Positions 15,221 through 23,603 of a DNA stretch of 64,000 nt are shown here, one piece after another; within the stretch, counting starts at the first letter, position 1; every line of letters begins with the position of its first letter. The stretch comes from Candidatus Woesearchaeota archaeon (GTDB taxonomy: Archaea > Nanoarchaeota > Nanoarchaeia > Woesearchaeales > JAGVZT01): the NCBI GenBank assembly GCA_017608295.1, contig JAFCGF010000004.1, positions 124,001-188,000 of the forward strand. Direction: 5' to 3'. Made by a program: the position numbers and the translations under genes. Under the pieces are notes generated by a model. That model was not told the DNA's origin and searched no databases. It saw nothing but the letters and a program-made list of their open reading frames with translations.

Positions 15221-16969
15221 TCACTCGTCCTTAGGAGCCTGAGGAATATGGTCCATGCCGTCGGGGTCATGGTGAAGGGAATCAGGAGTCTTGTCCCGCA
15301 AGGCCTTCAATGCCCTCTTCACAAGCTTCTTGTCCCAGCCTCCTGCCACAAGCTTCTCCCGGATCTGGTCATGGGAGAATCCGGCCTGCTCCTCCTTTGC
15401 GACATACGCCAGAAGCTCAGGGGGAATCCCTCCCTTCAGCCTCTCAATAGAAACCTGAACAAACTTGCCCTTCTTGTACACGAAAATTCTCCAGCCGAGA
15501 GCGATGACAGAGAGGAATATGCCAATAGCAGAGAATAGTATCTTGAGATTCAGCTTCTTCTCGCAGGCGTGAGTGGCAAGGTTGCATTCATATGTGAAAG
15601 TAGAAGAGCCTTCCCCGCAGGGAACGTCCAAACAGCAGGTCTCCTTGGTCTCTCCTGGCTCAGCAATCGCATTGCCGCAGTCGCTTAATGGAATCCTAAC
15701 AGCGTCAGCCACAGCTATCACTCTCGAGCCCAGGCTGTAAGACAAATCGCTTGACACAGCAATTTCCTCACCGACAATCTTCTTCACGACCATCTCGACA
15801 TCAAGCGTGTCGCCAGCACCAATCTCCACTGATTCAAGCCTGCACACGCTTCCAACGACAGAGGTGCAGTGCTCGCTTGACACCACTGTCACTCCTGTTC
15901 CGGCGTTGACAGAGGCGTCCACGCTCACAATAGAATCAAGAGGATTACTTATGCTAAACGTAAGGGTCACATCCTCGCCAGAACCTGCAATCTCCTTGTC
16001 CGCGTTGAGCACAAAGACAAGACCCTTCTTGCACACGCTATCGCAGAACCCCTCACTACACTGGGAATCGCACTGACAATCATCTCCCAACTTCTTCTCG
16101 CGGACCTTGACACAGCCGTCCAGGGCGTGGCACTCAGCATAGCCCTCTGAACAGCCGCAGGAATCGTCCATGCAGTAGGTCCCCTGCTCAGTGCAGTCCG
16201 CGCTCTTCCTGCTTCGCTTTCCAAGAATAGTCTCCTCGCACGCGTTGGTCTCCTCATTACACGAAGAGCCCACCAGTTCGCCCCTCTGGTTCAGGGTGAT
16301 GCCATCGTTACCGCAGAAATACGTCTCAAGCCATCGCAGCGACTCTGCAGCACCGCATCCTGCATCGACACAGCAGGTCTCGGCAGTCTCTCCAACATCC
16401 TTGTAGCCGTCGCCGCAGATGGGGGTGAAGCAGCCTCGTTCATCAGCGCGCTCATCAGTGGGCCCGCACGTCTCATCACCAGTGCAGGCAGCGTCGTCCT
16501 CGCAGTTCTCGCAGGATTCATATGAAGCAGTAATCTCATTGTCGCCGCAGTAGGGAAAATCTAAATCAAATGTCTTCTTCTTGGTTTCGACATCTGAGGT
16601 GCAGAGCAGCTTCCCGCTCTCCTCGCAGGACACACTCACCCAGAATGTATTCTCTCCCTGGACTGGAGTAAAAGATACCTCAATCCCATCTGAAACATCC
16701 CCATTGCCTATCCAGTCGTCTGCCTTGGTGCCGGGAACAGTCTTTTCCTCGGAATCAAGGCTTGTTGTATACGTGCACAATAAATCACATATATTGTTCT
16801 TGTTCTCAACGACAATATTGCCCAGAACCTCAGTCTCGCCCTCGTAGGCAAGGACAAAAGAGTCCTCGCCGCTCGTGAAGCGAACATCATAGGCAGCGAG
16901 TGCAGGTGATGATAAAGCCAATAGACAGCAAAGGCACAGCACAAGTGCCCGCAGGTGTTTCACGCCCAT
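15221..16969 (-). CDS. Cysteine-rich membrane-anchored surface protein
   Basis: Protein of 582 residues with a clear signal peptide (about 1-26, ending SSPALA). The exterior is rich in Cys and carries repeated modules resembling CGDG-x-GET-x-TCC: one with ICGDGYKDVGETAETCC, one with DCGNAIAEPGETKETCC. There is also an EGF-like cluster (CQCDSQCSEGFCDSVC) and an Ig-like domain around 310-400 related to the fragment at 9546-10040. A single membrane helix (about 480-505) is followed by a basic cytoplasmic tail containing AYVAKEEQAGFSHDQIREKL and GGWDKKLVKRAL. The same tail module occurs twice in the giant subtilase. Function unknown. Confidence 0.8.
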   Translation of the reverse strand: MGVKHLRALVLCLCCLLALSSPALAAYDVRFTSGEDSFVLAYEGETEVLGNIVVENKNNICDLLCTYTTSLDSEEKTVPGTKADDWIGNGDVSDGIEVSFTPVQGENTFWVSVSCEESGKLLCTSDVETKKKTFDLDFPYCGDNEITASYESCENCEDDAACTGDETCGPTDERADERGCFTPICGDGYKDVGETAETCCVDAGCGAAESLRWLETYFCGNDGITLNQRGELVGSSCNEETNACEETILGKRSRKSADCTEQGTYCMDDSCGCSEGYAECHALDGCVKVREKKLGDDCQCDSQCSEGFCDSVCKKGLVFVLNADKEIAGSGEDVTLTFSISNPLDSIVSVDASVNAGTGVTVVSSEHCTSVVGSVCRLESVEIGAGDTLDVEMVVKKIVGEEIAVSSDLSYSLGSRVIAVADAVRIPLSDCGNAIAEPGETKETCCLDVPCGEGSSTFTYECNLATHACEKKLNLKILFSAIGIFLSVIALGWRIFVYKKGKFVQVSIERLKGGIPPELLAYVAKEEQAGFSHDQIREKLVAGGWDKKLVKRALKALRDKTPDSLHHDPDGMDHIPQAPKDE

Positions 16970-17063
16970 ACCACCATCTCAGGATTTCACCATTCATATA
17001 TTTTGTGCTGGGGCGCTCTTGAAAATATTTTTTATCACTCTTAAGGGATTAAATTAGAAAGAT

Positions 17064-17072
17064 TTATATATC
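17064..17072 (+). promoter_or_regulatory. TATA-like box (TTTATATAT)
   Basis: TTTATATAT lies 22-30 nt before the ATG at 17094 and is preceded by the purine-rich GAAAGA, resembling a BRE-TATA pair. No ribosome-binding sequence follows, so the transcript is probably leaderless. Confidence 0.5.
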
Positions 17073-17093
17073 GAAGAGACTATTTCTATTGAT

Positions 17094-17642
17094 ATGAGAC
17101 TACAGAAGTTAGGTCATGGAATCCGGTGCCTCGGCAAGCCGGACTACTCCATCGCCCAAGCCCCTCTTGGACTCGTCCATCCTTATTTCTGTGTAGGTTA
17201 TTCTGACCCTAACACGCACAGAAGAGCACACTATTTCGGAGGCTCTCCAGAAGAGTATCTCAAAGGCCTTGAGAGCCTTATCACTGAACATGAAGGGCCG
17301 GTCATTGTGTGGGAAGAAGAAGAACTCCTGAAAGGCACAGCAAAGCACATCGCAAAGCTGGGCAGGTCCAGAGACACCTACTTTATCTCAACAGCCCCAT
17401 CAGACCCCAGACCTGCGAAGGGCGACTGGGAGGACGTGGTCAAGTTTCTCGCACGCTTTGAGGGAGCTCCCTTTCAGATGGGAGGAGGATATTTCCAACC
17501 GCCGAAAGCAAAGAACATTATGCTCAACAGGTGGAACGATGCTGGAGGCTGCCTTGGCTACACACTTAAGCAGATAGAAGACAAGATAGAGTTTACTGTC
17601 ATCAAAGACATCACCTTCGCCTTCAACGAACCTAGCACCTAG
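17094..17642 (+). CDS. Hypothetical protein
   Basis: Predicted soluble protein of 182 residues with mixed alpha/beta character and no motif that I recognise. The central part (GPVIVWEEEELLKGTAKHIAKLG followed by DTYFISTAPSDPRP) alternates strands and helices like a Rossmann-type domain, but no nucleotide-binding signature is visible. It stands alone with a good TATA-like box. It shares no obvious similarity with the other orphan proteins in this window. Confidence 0.6.
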   Translation: MRLQKLGHGIRCLGKPDYSIAQAPLGLVHPYFCVGYSDPNTHRRAHYFGGSPEEYLKGLESLITEHEGPVIVWEEEELLKGTAKHIAKLGRSRDTYFISTAPSDPRPAKGDWEDVVKFLARFEGAPFQMGGGYFQPPKAKNIMLNRWNDAGGCLGYTLKQIEDKIEFTVIKDITFAFNEPST

Positions 17643-17692
17643 TAAATCTTTCTACTAAGTTAGGAATGCCTATTTCTCAGTCTGGAATACTC

Positions 17693-18205
17693 TTACAGCC
17701 TCGCGACCAGCGAGAAGAGCAGGAGAAACAGCGCGCAAATCAGCATCATCACATAGAACATGAACAATGGCCCGAGAGCTATCCTCTTTATAAGCCCCCG
17801 CGTAGAGATGTCAGCCCCTGCAAGGCCCTTGCCCAGCTCGCGGCGAAACAGCAGGCGCGCGAGATAAGGGCTCCTGCCCTGAATCAGGGCATAGATATGG
17901 TGGCCGAGATCCTGGTTCAGCCCGATGAGAAAGCCAATGAGCGCACTACCTGCCACCAGTGCTATCCCCAGGGCAATCCAGGGATTCCAGCCAAGGACAC
18001 TCACTCCAGAGAACAGCGGAAAGGGGTCGGGAAGAGTGATAAAGGAAACAGTCCATTCGACAGGCTCCCTATCAATAACCAAGGAGAGCAGCTGGAGCAG
18101 GCGGGAAGCCATGACAACACCATAGCCTATGACATACCCTATGATTCCGCCTTTCAGTGCAGGATGAATCTGAGTCCAATACCTTATTGACCACTCTGCA
18201 TCCAT
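17693..18205 (-). CDS. Integral membrane protein, unknown function
   Basis: Protein of 170 residues with at least three or four hydrophobic segments (about 18-42, 75-97 and 142-168, plus a weaker one near 55-66) and a polar loop with GLNQDLGHHIYALIQGRSPY. It is the last gene of a minus-strand group, 8 nt after the zinc-ribbon gene and the large membrane protein gene. An opposite-strand reading frame over the same DNA looks like a shadow because it lacks hydrophobic or domain structure. Function unknown. Confidence 0.6.
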   Translation of the reverse strand: MDAEWSIRYWTQIHPALKGGIIGYVIGYGVVMASRLLQLLSLVIDREPVEWTVSFITLPDPFPLFSGVSVLGWNPWIALGIALVAGSALIGFLIGLNQDLGHHIYALIQGRSPYLARLLFRRELGKGLAGADISTRGLIKRIALGPLFMFYVMMLICALFLLLFSLVARL

Positions 18206-18213
18206 CTACACTC

Positions 18214-18498
18214 CTACTTTGCCGTCTTCATCTTCTCGACTGCCTTTTTGAAGGTCTCAATCTGCCTTTCAGATAGCGAGCCGTACCTGAGGTAGTTCAC
18301 CTTTATGCTTCGAAGGAAGGCATTTTCCCTGTAGAATCTCTCCGGGATGTCAAAGAACTTCTTCATCTTCGGGTCTGTTATCTCCTGCTTCAATTCTCCT
18401 TTCTGGCACTCATAGCACAGGACATAGCCCTTTATCCTCGCGACAGGAACATAGTTCTTCTTACAACGGCTGCACTTCTGCTTGTACTTGATTGCCAT
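18214..18498 (-). CDS. Small zinc-ribbon protein
   Basis: Basic protein of 94 residues. It begins with a zinc ribbon (CSRC near residue 9, CYEC near residue 28) followed by a helical part (FFDIPERFYRENAFLRSIKVNYLRYGSLSERQIETFKKAVEKM). Such ribbons commonly bind RNA, DNA or ribosomal partners. Its ATG shares one base with the stop codon of the upstream gene (TAATG), so translation is probably coupled. It is a plausible conserved archaeal small protein, but I cannot name the family. Confidence 0.72.
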   Translation of the reverse strand: MAIKYKQKCSRCKKNYVPVARIKGYVLCYECQKGELKQEITDPKMKKFFDIPERFYRENAFLRSIKVNYLRYGSLSERQIETFKKAVEKMKTAK

Positions 18499-20501
18499 TA
18501 TACTTGGGGCCTCGGGACATTTTCAGCGACTGTCTTTCGATGGAGCTGCCACCTGCGCCAGCAGAACAGGCCTGCGAAGAGCGAGGGGATGATGAAAAGC
18601 CACTTGAGCCATGTGGCGATGAGCAGCACGCACAGCTCCACAGGGTGCTCAAGAGTCACGAGCTCGTTGCTCACTGAAATCCTCTTGCCCAGAGCAGGTA
18701 TCTCAAGGCGGACTGGAAGCACACCTGTACGTGTCGGGACTGTAATCCCACCTTCATCAGCAGTCTCCTCCCAATTACCAATCTTCATCGACTCGAACAT
18801 AGGAGCCGGCTCCATGGCGGCAACGCCAGCATCCATGTAGTCGCCCTCGTAGGAATACCTGTAGTTATCATCATAGTCCATGCTGGTAGACAGTCCTCCA
18901 AAGCTGGAGAACACCCCAATAACTATAGCACCGACCACCACGAGCACGATGAGCAGCCCTGCTCCAGCCAGAATCCACTTCAGGGTCTTCCTCTGGATGT
19001 ACTGGCGGGCCTTCACAAAAATCGTGGCTGCGAGAAGCAGCAGCAGGAACCTGTAGTCAAACAGGAGCAGGCCAACCGCGAAGATAACGTACATCAGGAT
19101 GAAGTGCTTATCCTTCATCAGCAGCGAGCCAATCAGCCCGAGCACAAAGAGGAAAATCAATGCGGTCTTGAAATTAGGCAGGTCGTTCCCTCCCTTTGCG
19201 CCGAATGTCTCGACGACAAAGTAATTGGACGGGATGTGTATACTTGTGCTCATAGTGGTTATCGGCAGGTCAGTCGACGCCAAAGGAACCGTGATGATGT
19301 CGATGGGCCACATCTTATGGCGGGTCGTGAAATACACCACGTCCATTTGCCCGTGTTCGGTCTTCGGGAAAGACAGAAAGAGCTTTTCGTCTTTTGTGAG
19401 TTTCACTGCATCATAGCCAGTAGAAGCGTATAACGGATCACCAGGGACATCGACCTCGATGTAGTCCACGCCAGTATTGGCATAGTTATAATTCAATTCG
19501 CCGATGATGGAGCCCTTCTTGGTGACTGCCACAGTATTCGAGGCGCTTCTCACAGACGCTGCGAGAGAAGGCAATAAATCAAGCTCCTGCACATCCACAT
19601 AAAATGTATCAGATGCGTCAGCCAGGAACGCGCGAGCATTCGTGTACTGCGGGTTCATCGAGCTTTCAGACAGGTCTATTTCCCGGGCATACGTAGAGAT
19701 TGTTATCTTCTTCTCAGGCTCGGACTCAATCATGACATTATGCGTGTCCTCATTCAGGGGAACGCGAAGCGCATCAGCACTGAAGAAGCCGGAAACGCGG
19801 ACAGAGGCAGCAGAGCCGCTCAGGTCCAATACCAGAGAGCTGCCGACCTGCTCCCAGTCCAATGCGCCGGTGACAGAAGAGACAGTCTCGCCGTTTGGAA
19901 GCGGCACAGTATATCGGCCGAGAGTGGAGCCAAAGGCCTTGAAGCTGATGAGATAGCTGAACGAATTCCTGATAGCATACGTAAAGCGGAAACTGCCGTC
20001 CACGAGCATCGCGACCTTCTCGCTTCGCTGGATGACAACAGTGTCCCTGTACATGCCGAACCTGTCCCCATCGATAGCGTAGCCATGGTCAAGGTCAAAG
20101 GTCAGCTCATTCACCGGGCCCTGGACATACAGCCTAAGCTGCCCGATAGTTCGTATCTCCATGTCGCCGACAAAGCTGAACTCTCCCTCGTCAGCGAGGA
20201 AGAAGTAGCCGTTGTCATCGAAAGACACTGTAGTGGGCACCTTATCCACTTTCAGGTTCTTGACCACAATGTCCTCAGAAGGCCCGAATAAATACACCTT
20301 CACCGAGTCTCCGGCGAGGACCTCGCCGCTGCCATACACAGCAAGGATATTATTTTCCAAGTCACCGGAGAGTGTCATCGCCTCGATGGACACGACAGCT
20401 GCCTCTGTCTCGTTCACCACGATAATCGTGGTGGCGGAAACCGCCTGCATCGCGAGGAGCATTGCCAGAAGTGCAAAGATAATCATTACAGCCTTTTTCA
20501 T
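18498..20501 (-). CDS. Large exported polytopic membrane protein
   Basis: Protein of 667 residues. A signal peptide (about 1-23, ending AVSA) is followed by a beta-rich exterior of about 410 residues, four closely spaced membrane helices (about 440-540), a second external segment rich in Tyr, Asp and Met, and a last membrane helix near 625-650 with a short basic tail. I do not recognise a family. It begins a three-gene operon with a zinc-ribbon gene (coupled by TAATG) and another membrane protein gene. The layout suggests an envelope function, possibly an assembly or anchoring factor (inference). Confidence 0.7.
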   Translation of the reverse strand: MKKAVMIIFALLAMLLAMQAVSATTIIVVNETEAAVVSIEAMTLSGDLENNILAVYGSGEVLAGDSVKVYLFGPSEDIVVKNLKVDKVPTTVSFDDNGYFFLADEGEFSFVGDMEIRTIGQLRLYVQGPVNELTFDLDHGYAIDGDRFGMYRDTVVIQRSEKVAMLVDGSFRFTYAIRNSFSYLISFKAFGSTLGRYTVPLPNGETVSSVTGALDWEQVGSSLVLDLSGSAASVRVSGFFSADALRVPLNEDTHNVMIESEPEKKITISTYAREIDLSESSMNPQYTNARAFLADASDTFYVDVQELDLLPSLAASVRSASNTVAVTKKGSIIGELNYNYANTGVDYIEVDVPGDPLYASTGYDAVKLTKDEKLFLSFPKTEHGQMDVVYFTTRHKMWPIDIITVPLASTDLPITTMSTSIHIPSNYFVVETFGAKGGNDLPNFKTALIFLFVLGLIGSLLMKDKHFILMYVIFAVGLLLFDYRFLLLLLAATIFVKARQYIQRKTLKWILAGAGLLIVLVVVGAIVIGVFSSFGGLSTSMDYDDNYRYSYEGDYMDAGVAAMEPAPMFESMKIGNWEETADEGGITVPTRTGVLPVRLEIPALGKRISVSNELVTLEHPVELCVLLIATWLKWLFIIPSLFAGLFCWRRWQLHRKTVAENVPRPQV

Positions 20502-20635
20502 ACTATCACCTTCTCATCTCCCTAAGCTTCCGCATATATAAACTTTGGCAGAACAGGGCATCTGGAACACTTGCTCAACTGGAGAGAGCAAAATTATATT
20601 AACCACTCCAATTTCAGTCAGTCAGGGGGATAATT

Positions 20636-21214
20636 ATGGCACTTGATGAAATCCTTGAGAGCGCAGAGACAGTCACACTGAAAGAGCACCTGATGAACGT
20701 GGTCAAGCGCGGCTTCGACGTTGTTGTGAACCGCGAGACCATTGGCACTGTGGAACAGAAATGGCACATCACCGGCTGCTATGAATTCAAGCTAACGCTG
20801 AACGACGGCACATATCTTGGAAAAATTGTGGAGAAGGTGAATGTCAAGGAGAAGCTCACCCAGCCAGGCATCAAGGCCGAAATCTACGACGGCAACGACA
20901 ACCTCATGTACAAACTCGACCAGAATCTCGTGAAGGAGAAAGTGCGAAATCCCCTCCAGCCGAGGGTGTGGGGCACGCTGCAGGACGGCAACCAGAGACC
21001 TATCGCGAAGATAAACCTGCATTCTGAGGAAAGCCCCCTGCACTTTGACTTCTACGACGCAGAATCTAACAAAAACAATATCGGCACGATTGACCAGCGG
21101 GACAAGAGAGGGCGCCATACCTACGCCATCCGCGGAGAGGAGAACTGGTCTATGGTGCTGCTGACTGCGATGCTTGACCAGCTCTACCACCACACAGACG
21201 GAACGAAGTGGTGA
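20636..21214 (+). CDS. Possible LURP-one/Tubby-C-like beta-barrel protein
   Basis: Soluble protein of 192 residues made largely of predicted beta strands separated by G-x-x turns (VVVNRETIGTVEQKWHI, LTLNDGTYLGKIVEKV, EIYDGNDNLMYKLD), ending with a hydrophobic helix (WSMVLLTAMLDQLYHH). This order resembles LURP-one-related/Tubby-C-terminal-like proteins, but the match is by eye and uncertain. A GGGGGAT sequence lies about 4 nt before the ATG, and TTATATTAA lies upstream. The gene is 28 nt ahead of the first PHP gene and may be co-transcribed with it. Confidence 0.55.
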   Translation: MALDEILESAETVTLKEHLMNVVKRGFDVVVNRETIGTVEQKWHITGCYEFKLTLNDGTYLGKIVEKVNVKEKLTQPGIKAEIYDGNDNLMYKLDQNLVKEKVRNPLQPRVWGTLQDGNQRPIAKINLHSEESPLHFDFYDAESNKNNIGTIDQRDKRGRHTYAIRGEENWSMVLLTAMLDQLYHHTDGTKW

Positions 21215-21242
21215 GCAACCATACTGGTTAACAGACTAAAGA

Positions 21243-22400
21243 ATGGAGATGCAGGAATCTGTGACGGAAAGCGCAATTTCCCTAGAGGAACGTTTGGAGC
21301 AAGTCATCCATTCTGATATCGAGCCACTACACGGGCCAGTCCAGAAGGGCATGTACGCCTGCGACATGCATGTGCATTCTAATCACTCCCATGAGATTCC
21401 TCCGCTGGAGGAATTCAGCCCTCTCGCGAAGATGGTGTTGGCATTCGAGCGGGGGATGCATTACTTCGTCCTCACAGACCACAACAGCTATAGTGGAGTC
21501 AGGGAACTCAAGGAACAGCTCTCAGGCATGGGGCCAACAGGGGAAGAGGCATTGAAGCGCTTCATCCCAGGGGTTGAGGTTGAAGCCTATGCTGAATGGG
21601 TCGGGCACGCAATCCACATCAATGTCTTCGGGCTCAGTGAACCGCAATGGGAGACTATAGATGAAATGTATGATAGAGATTCACAAGAGCCAATGGTGCG
21701 TGATTTCCAGGAGCTTCTGCACTATCTCCGTGAGGAAGAGCTCCTCTTCGCATTCAACCATGCCTTCTGGAAACCCATGGAACGGAGAAAATTTCCGCAC
21801 ATGCTAAAAAGGATAATCCCCGGATTCTCAGAGAGGGGCGATTCCATAAGCCTCATGAGCCTTGGCCTCATCTTTCCCGAATTCCCGCTCATAGAACTCA
21901 ACGGCTCCCGCATCAAGCCGCTTGATGACCTCGCCGAATACTTTGCGCTTGTCCACGGAATACCCACCATCGGGGGATCGGACGACCACTACACTATTCC
22001 TCTGGCAAGCACCTACACACTCGCAAAGGGAAATTCCACTACAGAATACCTGGACAACATAGCGCGCGGCGAATCGGAAGTGAAGCGCAGGAACCTGGAT
22101 GAAGACAGGGCTCTTGAAATGGCAGAGCATGTCATCGAGATCTTCTTTGGCGGCTCATGCGACACCAGAAAATACAGTGAGGAACTCATAAATACCGAGC
22201 TGCCTAAACCCCTGAGATGGCTTTTGGGCAAGTGGAAGCCAAGATACCTGCCAAGATTCAAGAAACAATTTGATAAGCTTGGCGCGAAATCCTATCTCCA
22301 AAGCCAGTACTCCTGCCTTCCCAGCACATGGCTGCCTGCATTATGGTGGGGAAAGAAAACTCCTGCTGAAGAGGCCCTTGACCGCCTGAAACAGGACTGA
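21243..22400 (+). CDS. PHP-domain metal-dependent phosphoesterase, copy 1
   Basis: Protein of 385 residues with the PHP fold found in phosphatases, nucleases and polymerase proofreading domains. Metal-binding motifs are visible: DMHVHSNHSHE (about 41-51), a following LTDHNSYSG, IPGVEVEA, FNHAFWKP and GGSDDHYTI. The long spacing between motifs and the C-terminal 120 residues (including FGGSCDTRKYSEEL and a basic helix region) are unlike histidinol phosphatase. Substrate is unknown. It is closely similar to the next gene and must have arisen by tandem duplication. Confidence 0.85.
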   Translation: MEMQESVTESAISLEERLEQVIHSDIEPLHGPVQKGMYACDMHVHSNHSHEIPPLEEFSPLAKMVLAFERGMHYFVLTDHNSYSGVRELKEQLSGMGPTGEEALKRFIPGVEVEAYAEWVGHAIHINVFGLSEPQWETIDEMYDRDSQEPMVRDFQELLHYLREEELLFAFNHAFWKPMERRKFPHMLKRIIPGFSERGDSISLMSLGLIFPEFPLIELNGSRIKPLDDLAEYFALVHGIPTIGGSDDHYTIPLASTYTLAKGNSTTEYLDNIARGESEVKRRNLDEDRALEMAEHVIEIFFGGSCDTRKYSEELINTELPKPLRWLLGKWKPRYLPRFKKQFDKLGAKSYLQSQYSCLPSTWLPALWWGKKTPAEEALDRLKQD

Positions 22401-22410
22401 CACCATAACG

Positions 22411-22418
22411 TTTATATA
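22411..22418 (+). promoter_or_regulatory. TATA-like box for second PHP gene
   Basis: TTTATATA lies 31-38 nt before the ATG at 22449. It sits in the 48-nt gap between the two PHP genes, so the second copy can be expressed independently of the first. Confidence 0.5.
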
Positions 22419-22448
22419 GGCTCGTTCTTAGGGAAAGTATGAGGTTAT

Positions 22449-23594
22449 ATGACAGAGGCGACTCTGCGAGAGAGGCTGGAAAAGGTAATATACTCATCTC
22501 CCGAGCCGATGCACGGACCTCTTGAAGACGGATTCTACGCCTGCGACATGCACGTCCATTCCAACCATTCGCACGAGATACCCTACCTGGAGAAATATTC
22601 TCCCCTGACGAAGATGGTGCTCGCCTTTGAGAAGGGGATGCATTATTTCACCTTGACAGACCACGACACATTCTCTGGCGTGATGGAGCTCCAGGACAAG
22701 CTCGTCTCGATGGGCAAGGCAGGAGAGGCAGCATTGGACAGATTCATTCCAGGTCTGGAGATAAACACATGGGTGCAGGAGGTGGAGCAGGCCATCCACA
22801 TCAATGTCTATGGGCTGACGCACCGCCAGTGGAAAGATATCAGGAAGCTCTACTGTTATGAAGAGCACAATGACATTGTATACCACTATGATGAGCTCAG
22901 GGAATACCTTGATGACCAGGGACTGCCATACCAATACAACCATCCCATCTACAAGTCCATTGACCCGGGGCAGCTAAGAGACATCCTGAGCAGCGTATTT
23001 CCATTTGTACGGGGAAAAGACGACCATCCCCTGGACATGGAGGGGCTCGTGGACCTTATCCCGCAGTTCCCCATGACCGAGGTGAACGGCTCGAGAATCG
23101 GCATCCTGAATGACATCGCCGAATACCACGCGCTGGCGAACAATATCCCCATAACAGGGGGGACAGATGACCATTTCTCCATCATCATCGGCACGACCTA
23201 TTCAGTCGCACAGGGCGAGAACTGGCAGGACTACCTCGCCAATATCTGGGCGGGAAAGGGAGGCGTCGTGAGGCATGACGCTGACGATGAGTTCGCCCGC
23301 AGGAGAAGTTCTGATGTCATTGATATCGTGCTCGGCGGCAGCTGTGACACCACCAAATACCTAGGGATGCTCATCAACATGGAGTTCAAGGGAAAAACAA
23401 AGGGCATTGTCGACCTCTGGAATCCCAAGTTCCTTCCGCTGATACGCAAGCCACTCACAAAGCTTGGCGCCTCGAGCTTCATCAACAGCCAGCACATAGG
23501 CCTTCCTGAAGAGTGGCTCGATGCAATCCAGAAGGGAGAAAAGGCAGACATAACCAAAAAGCTCGAAAAGCTTAAGAACGGGCAGGGAGGATGA
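22449..23594 (+). CDS. PHP-domain metal-dependent phosphoesterase, copy 2
   Basis: Protein of 381 residues, a paralogue of the preceding gene along its full length. The metal-binding motifs are kept: DMHVHSNHSHE, LTDHDTFSG, IPGLEINT, YNHPIYKS and GGTDDHFSI. The shared C-terminal LGGSCDTTKYLGMLIN element confirms common ancestry. In copy 2 the third motif reads GLE instead of GVE and the fourth site has NHP instead of NHA, so the two enzymes may differ in substrate or metal use. It is followed after 9 nt by the Na/Pi cotransporter gene, which supports a phosphate-related role (inference). Confidence 0.85.
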   Translation: MTEATLRERLEKVIYSSPEPMHGPLEDGFYACDMHVHSNHSHEIPYLEKYSPLTKMVLAFEKGMHYFTLTDHDTFSGVMELQDKLVSMGKAGEAALDRFIPGLEINTWVQEVEQAIHINVYGLTHRQWKDIRKLYCYEEHNDIVYHYDELREYLDDQGLPYQYNHPIYKSIDPGQLRDILSSVFPFVRGKDDHPLDMEGLVDLIPQFPMTEVNGSRIGILNDIAEYHALANNIPITGGTDDHFSIIIGTTYSVAQGENWQDYLANIWAGKGGVVRHDADDEFARRRSSDVIDIVLGGSCDTTKYLGMLINMEFKGKTKGIVDLWNPKFLPLIRKPLTKLGASSFINSQHIGLPEEWLDAIQKGEKADITKKLEKLKNGQGG

Positions 23595-23603
23595 TTTGAG
23601 AGT

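Noticed and set aside
17666..18190. 174-residue plus-strand frame opposite the membrane protein at 17693-18205
   Set aside because: Polar, repeat-free and without a family match; the minus frame has regular membrane helices and operon context, so it is favoured.
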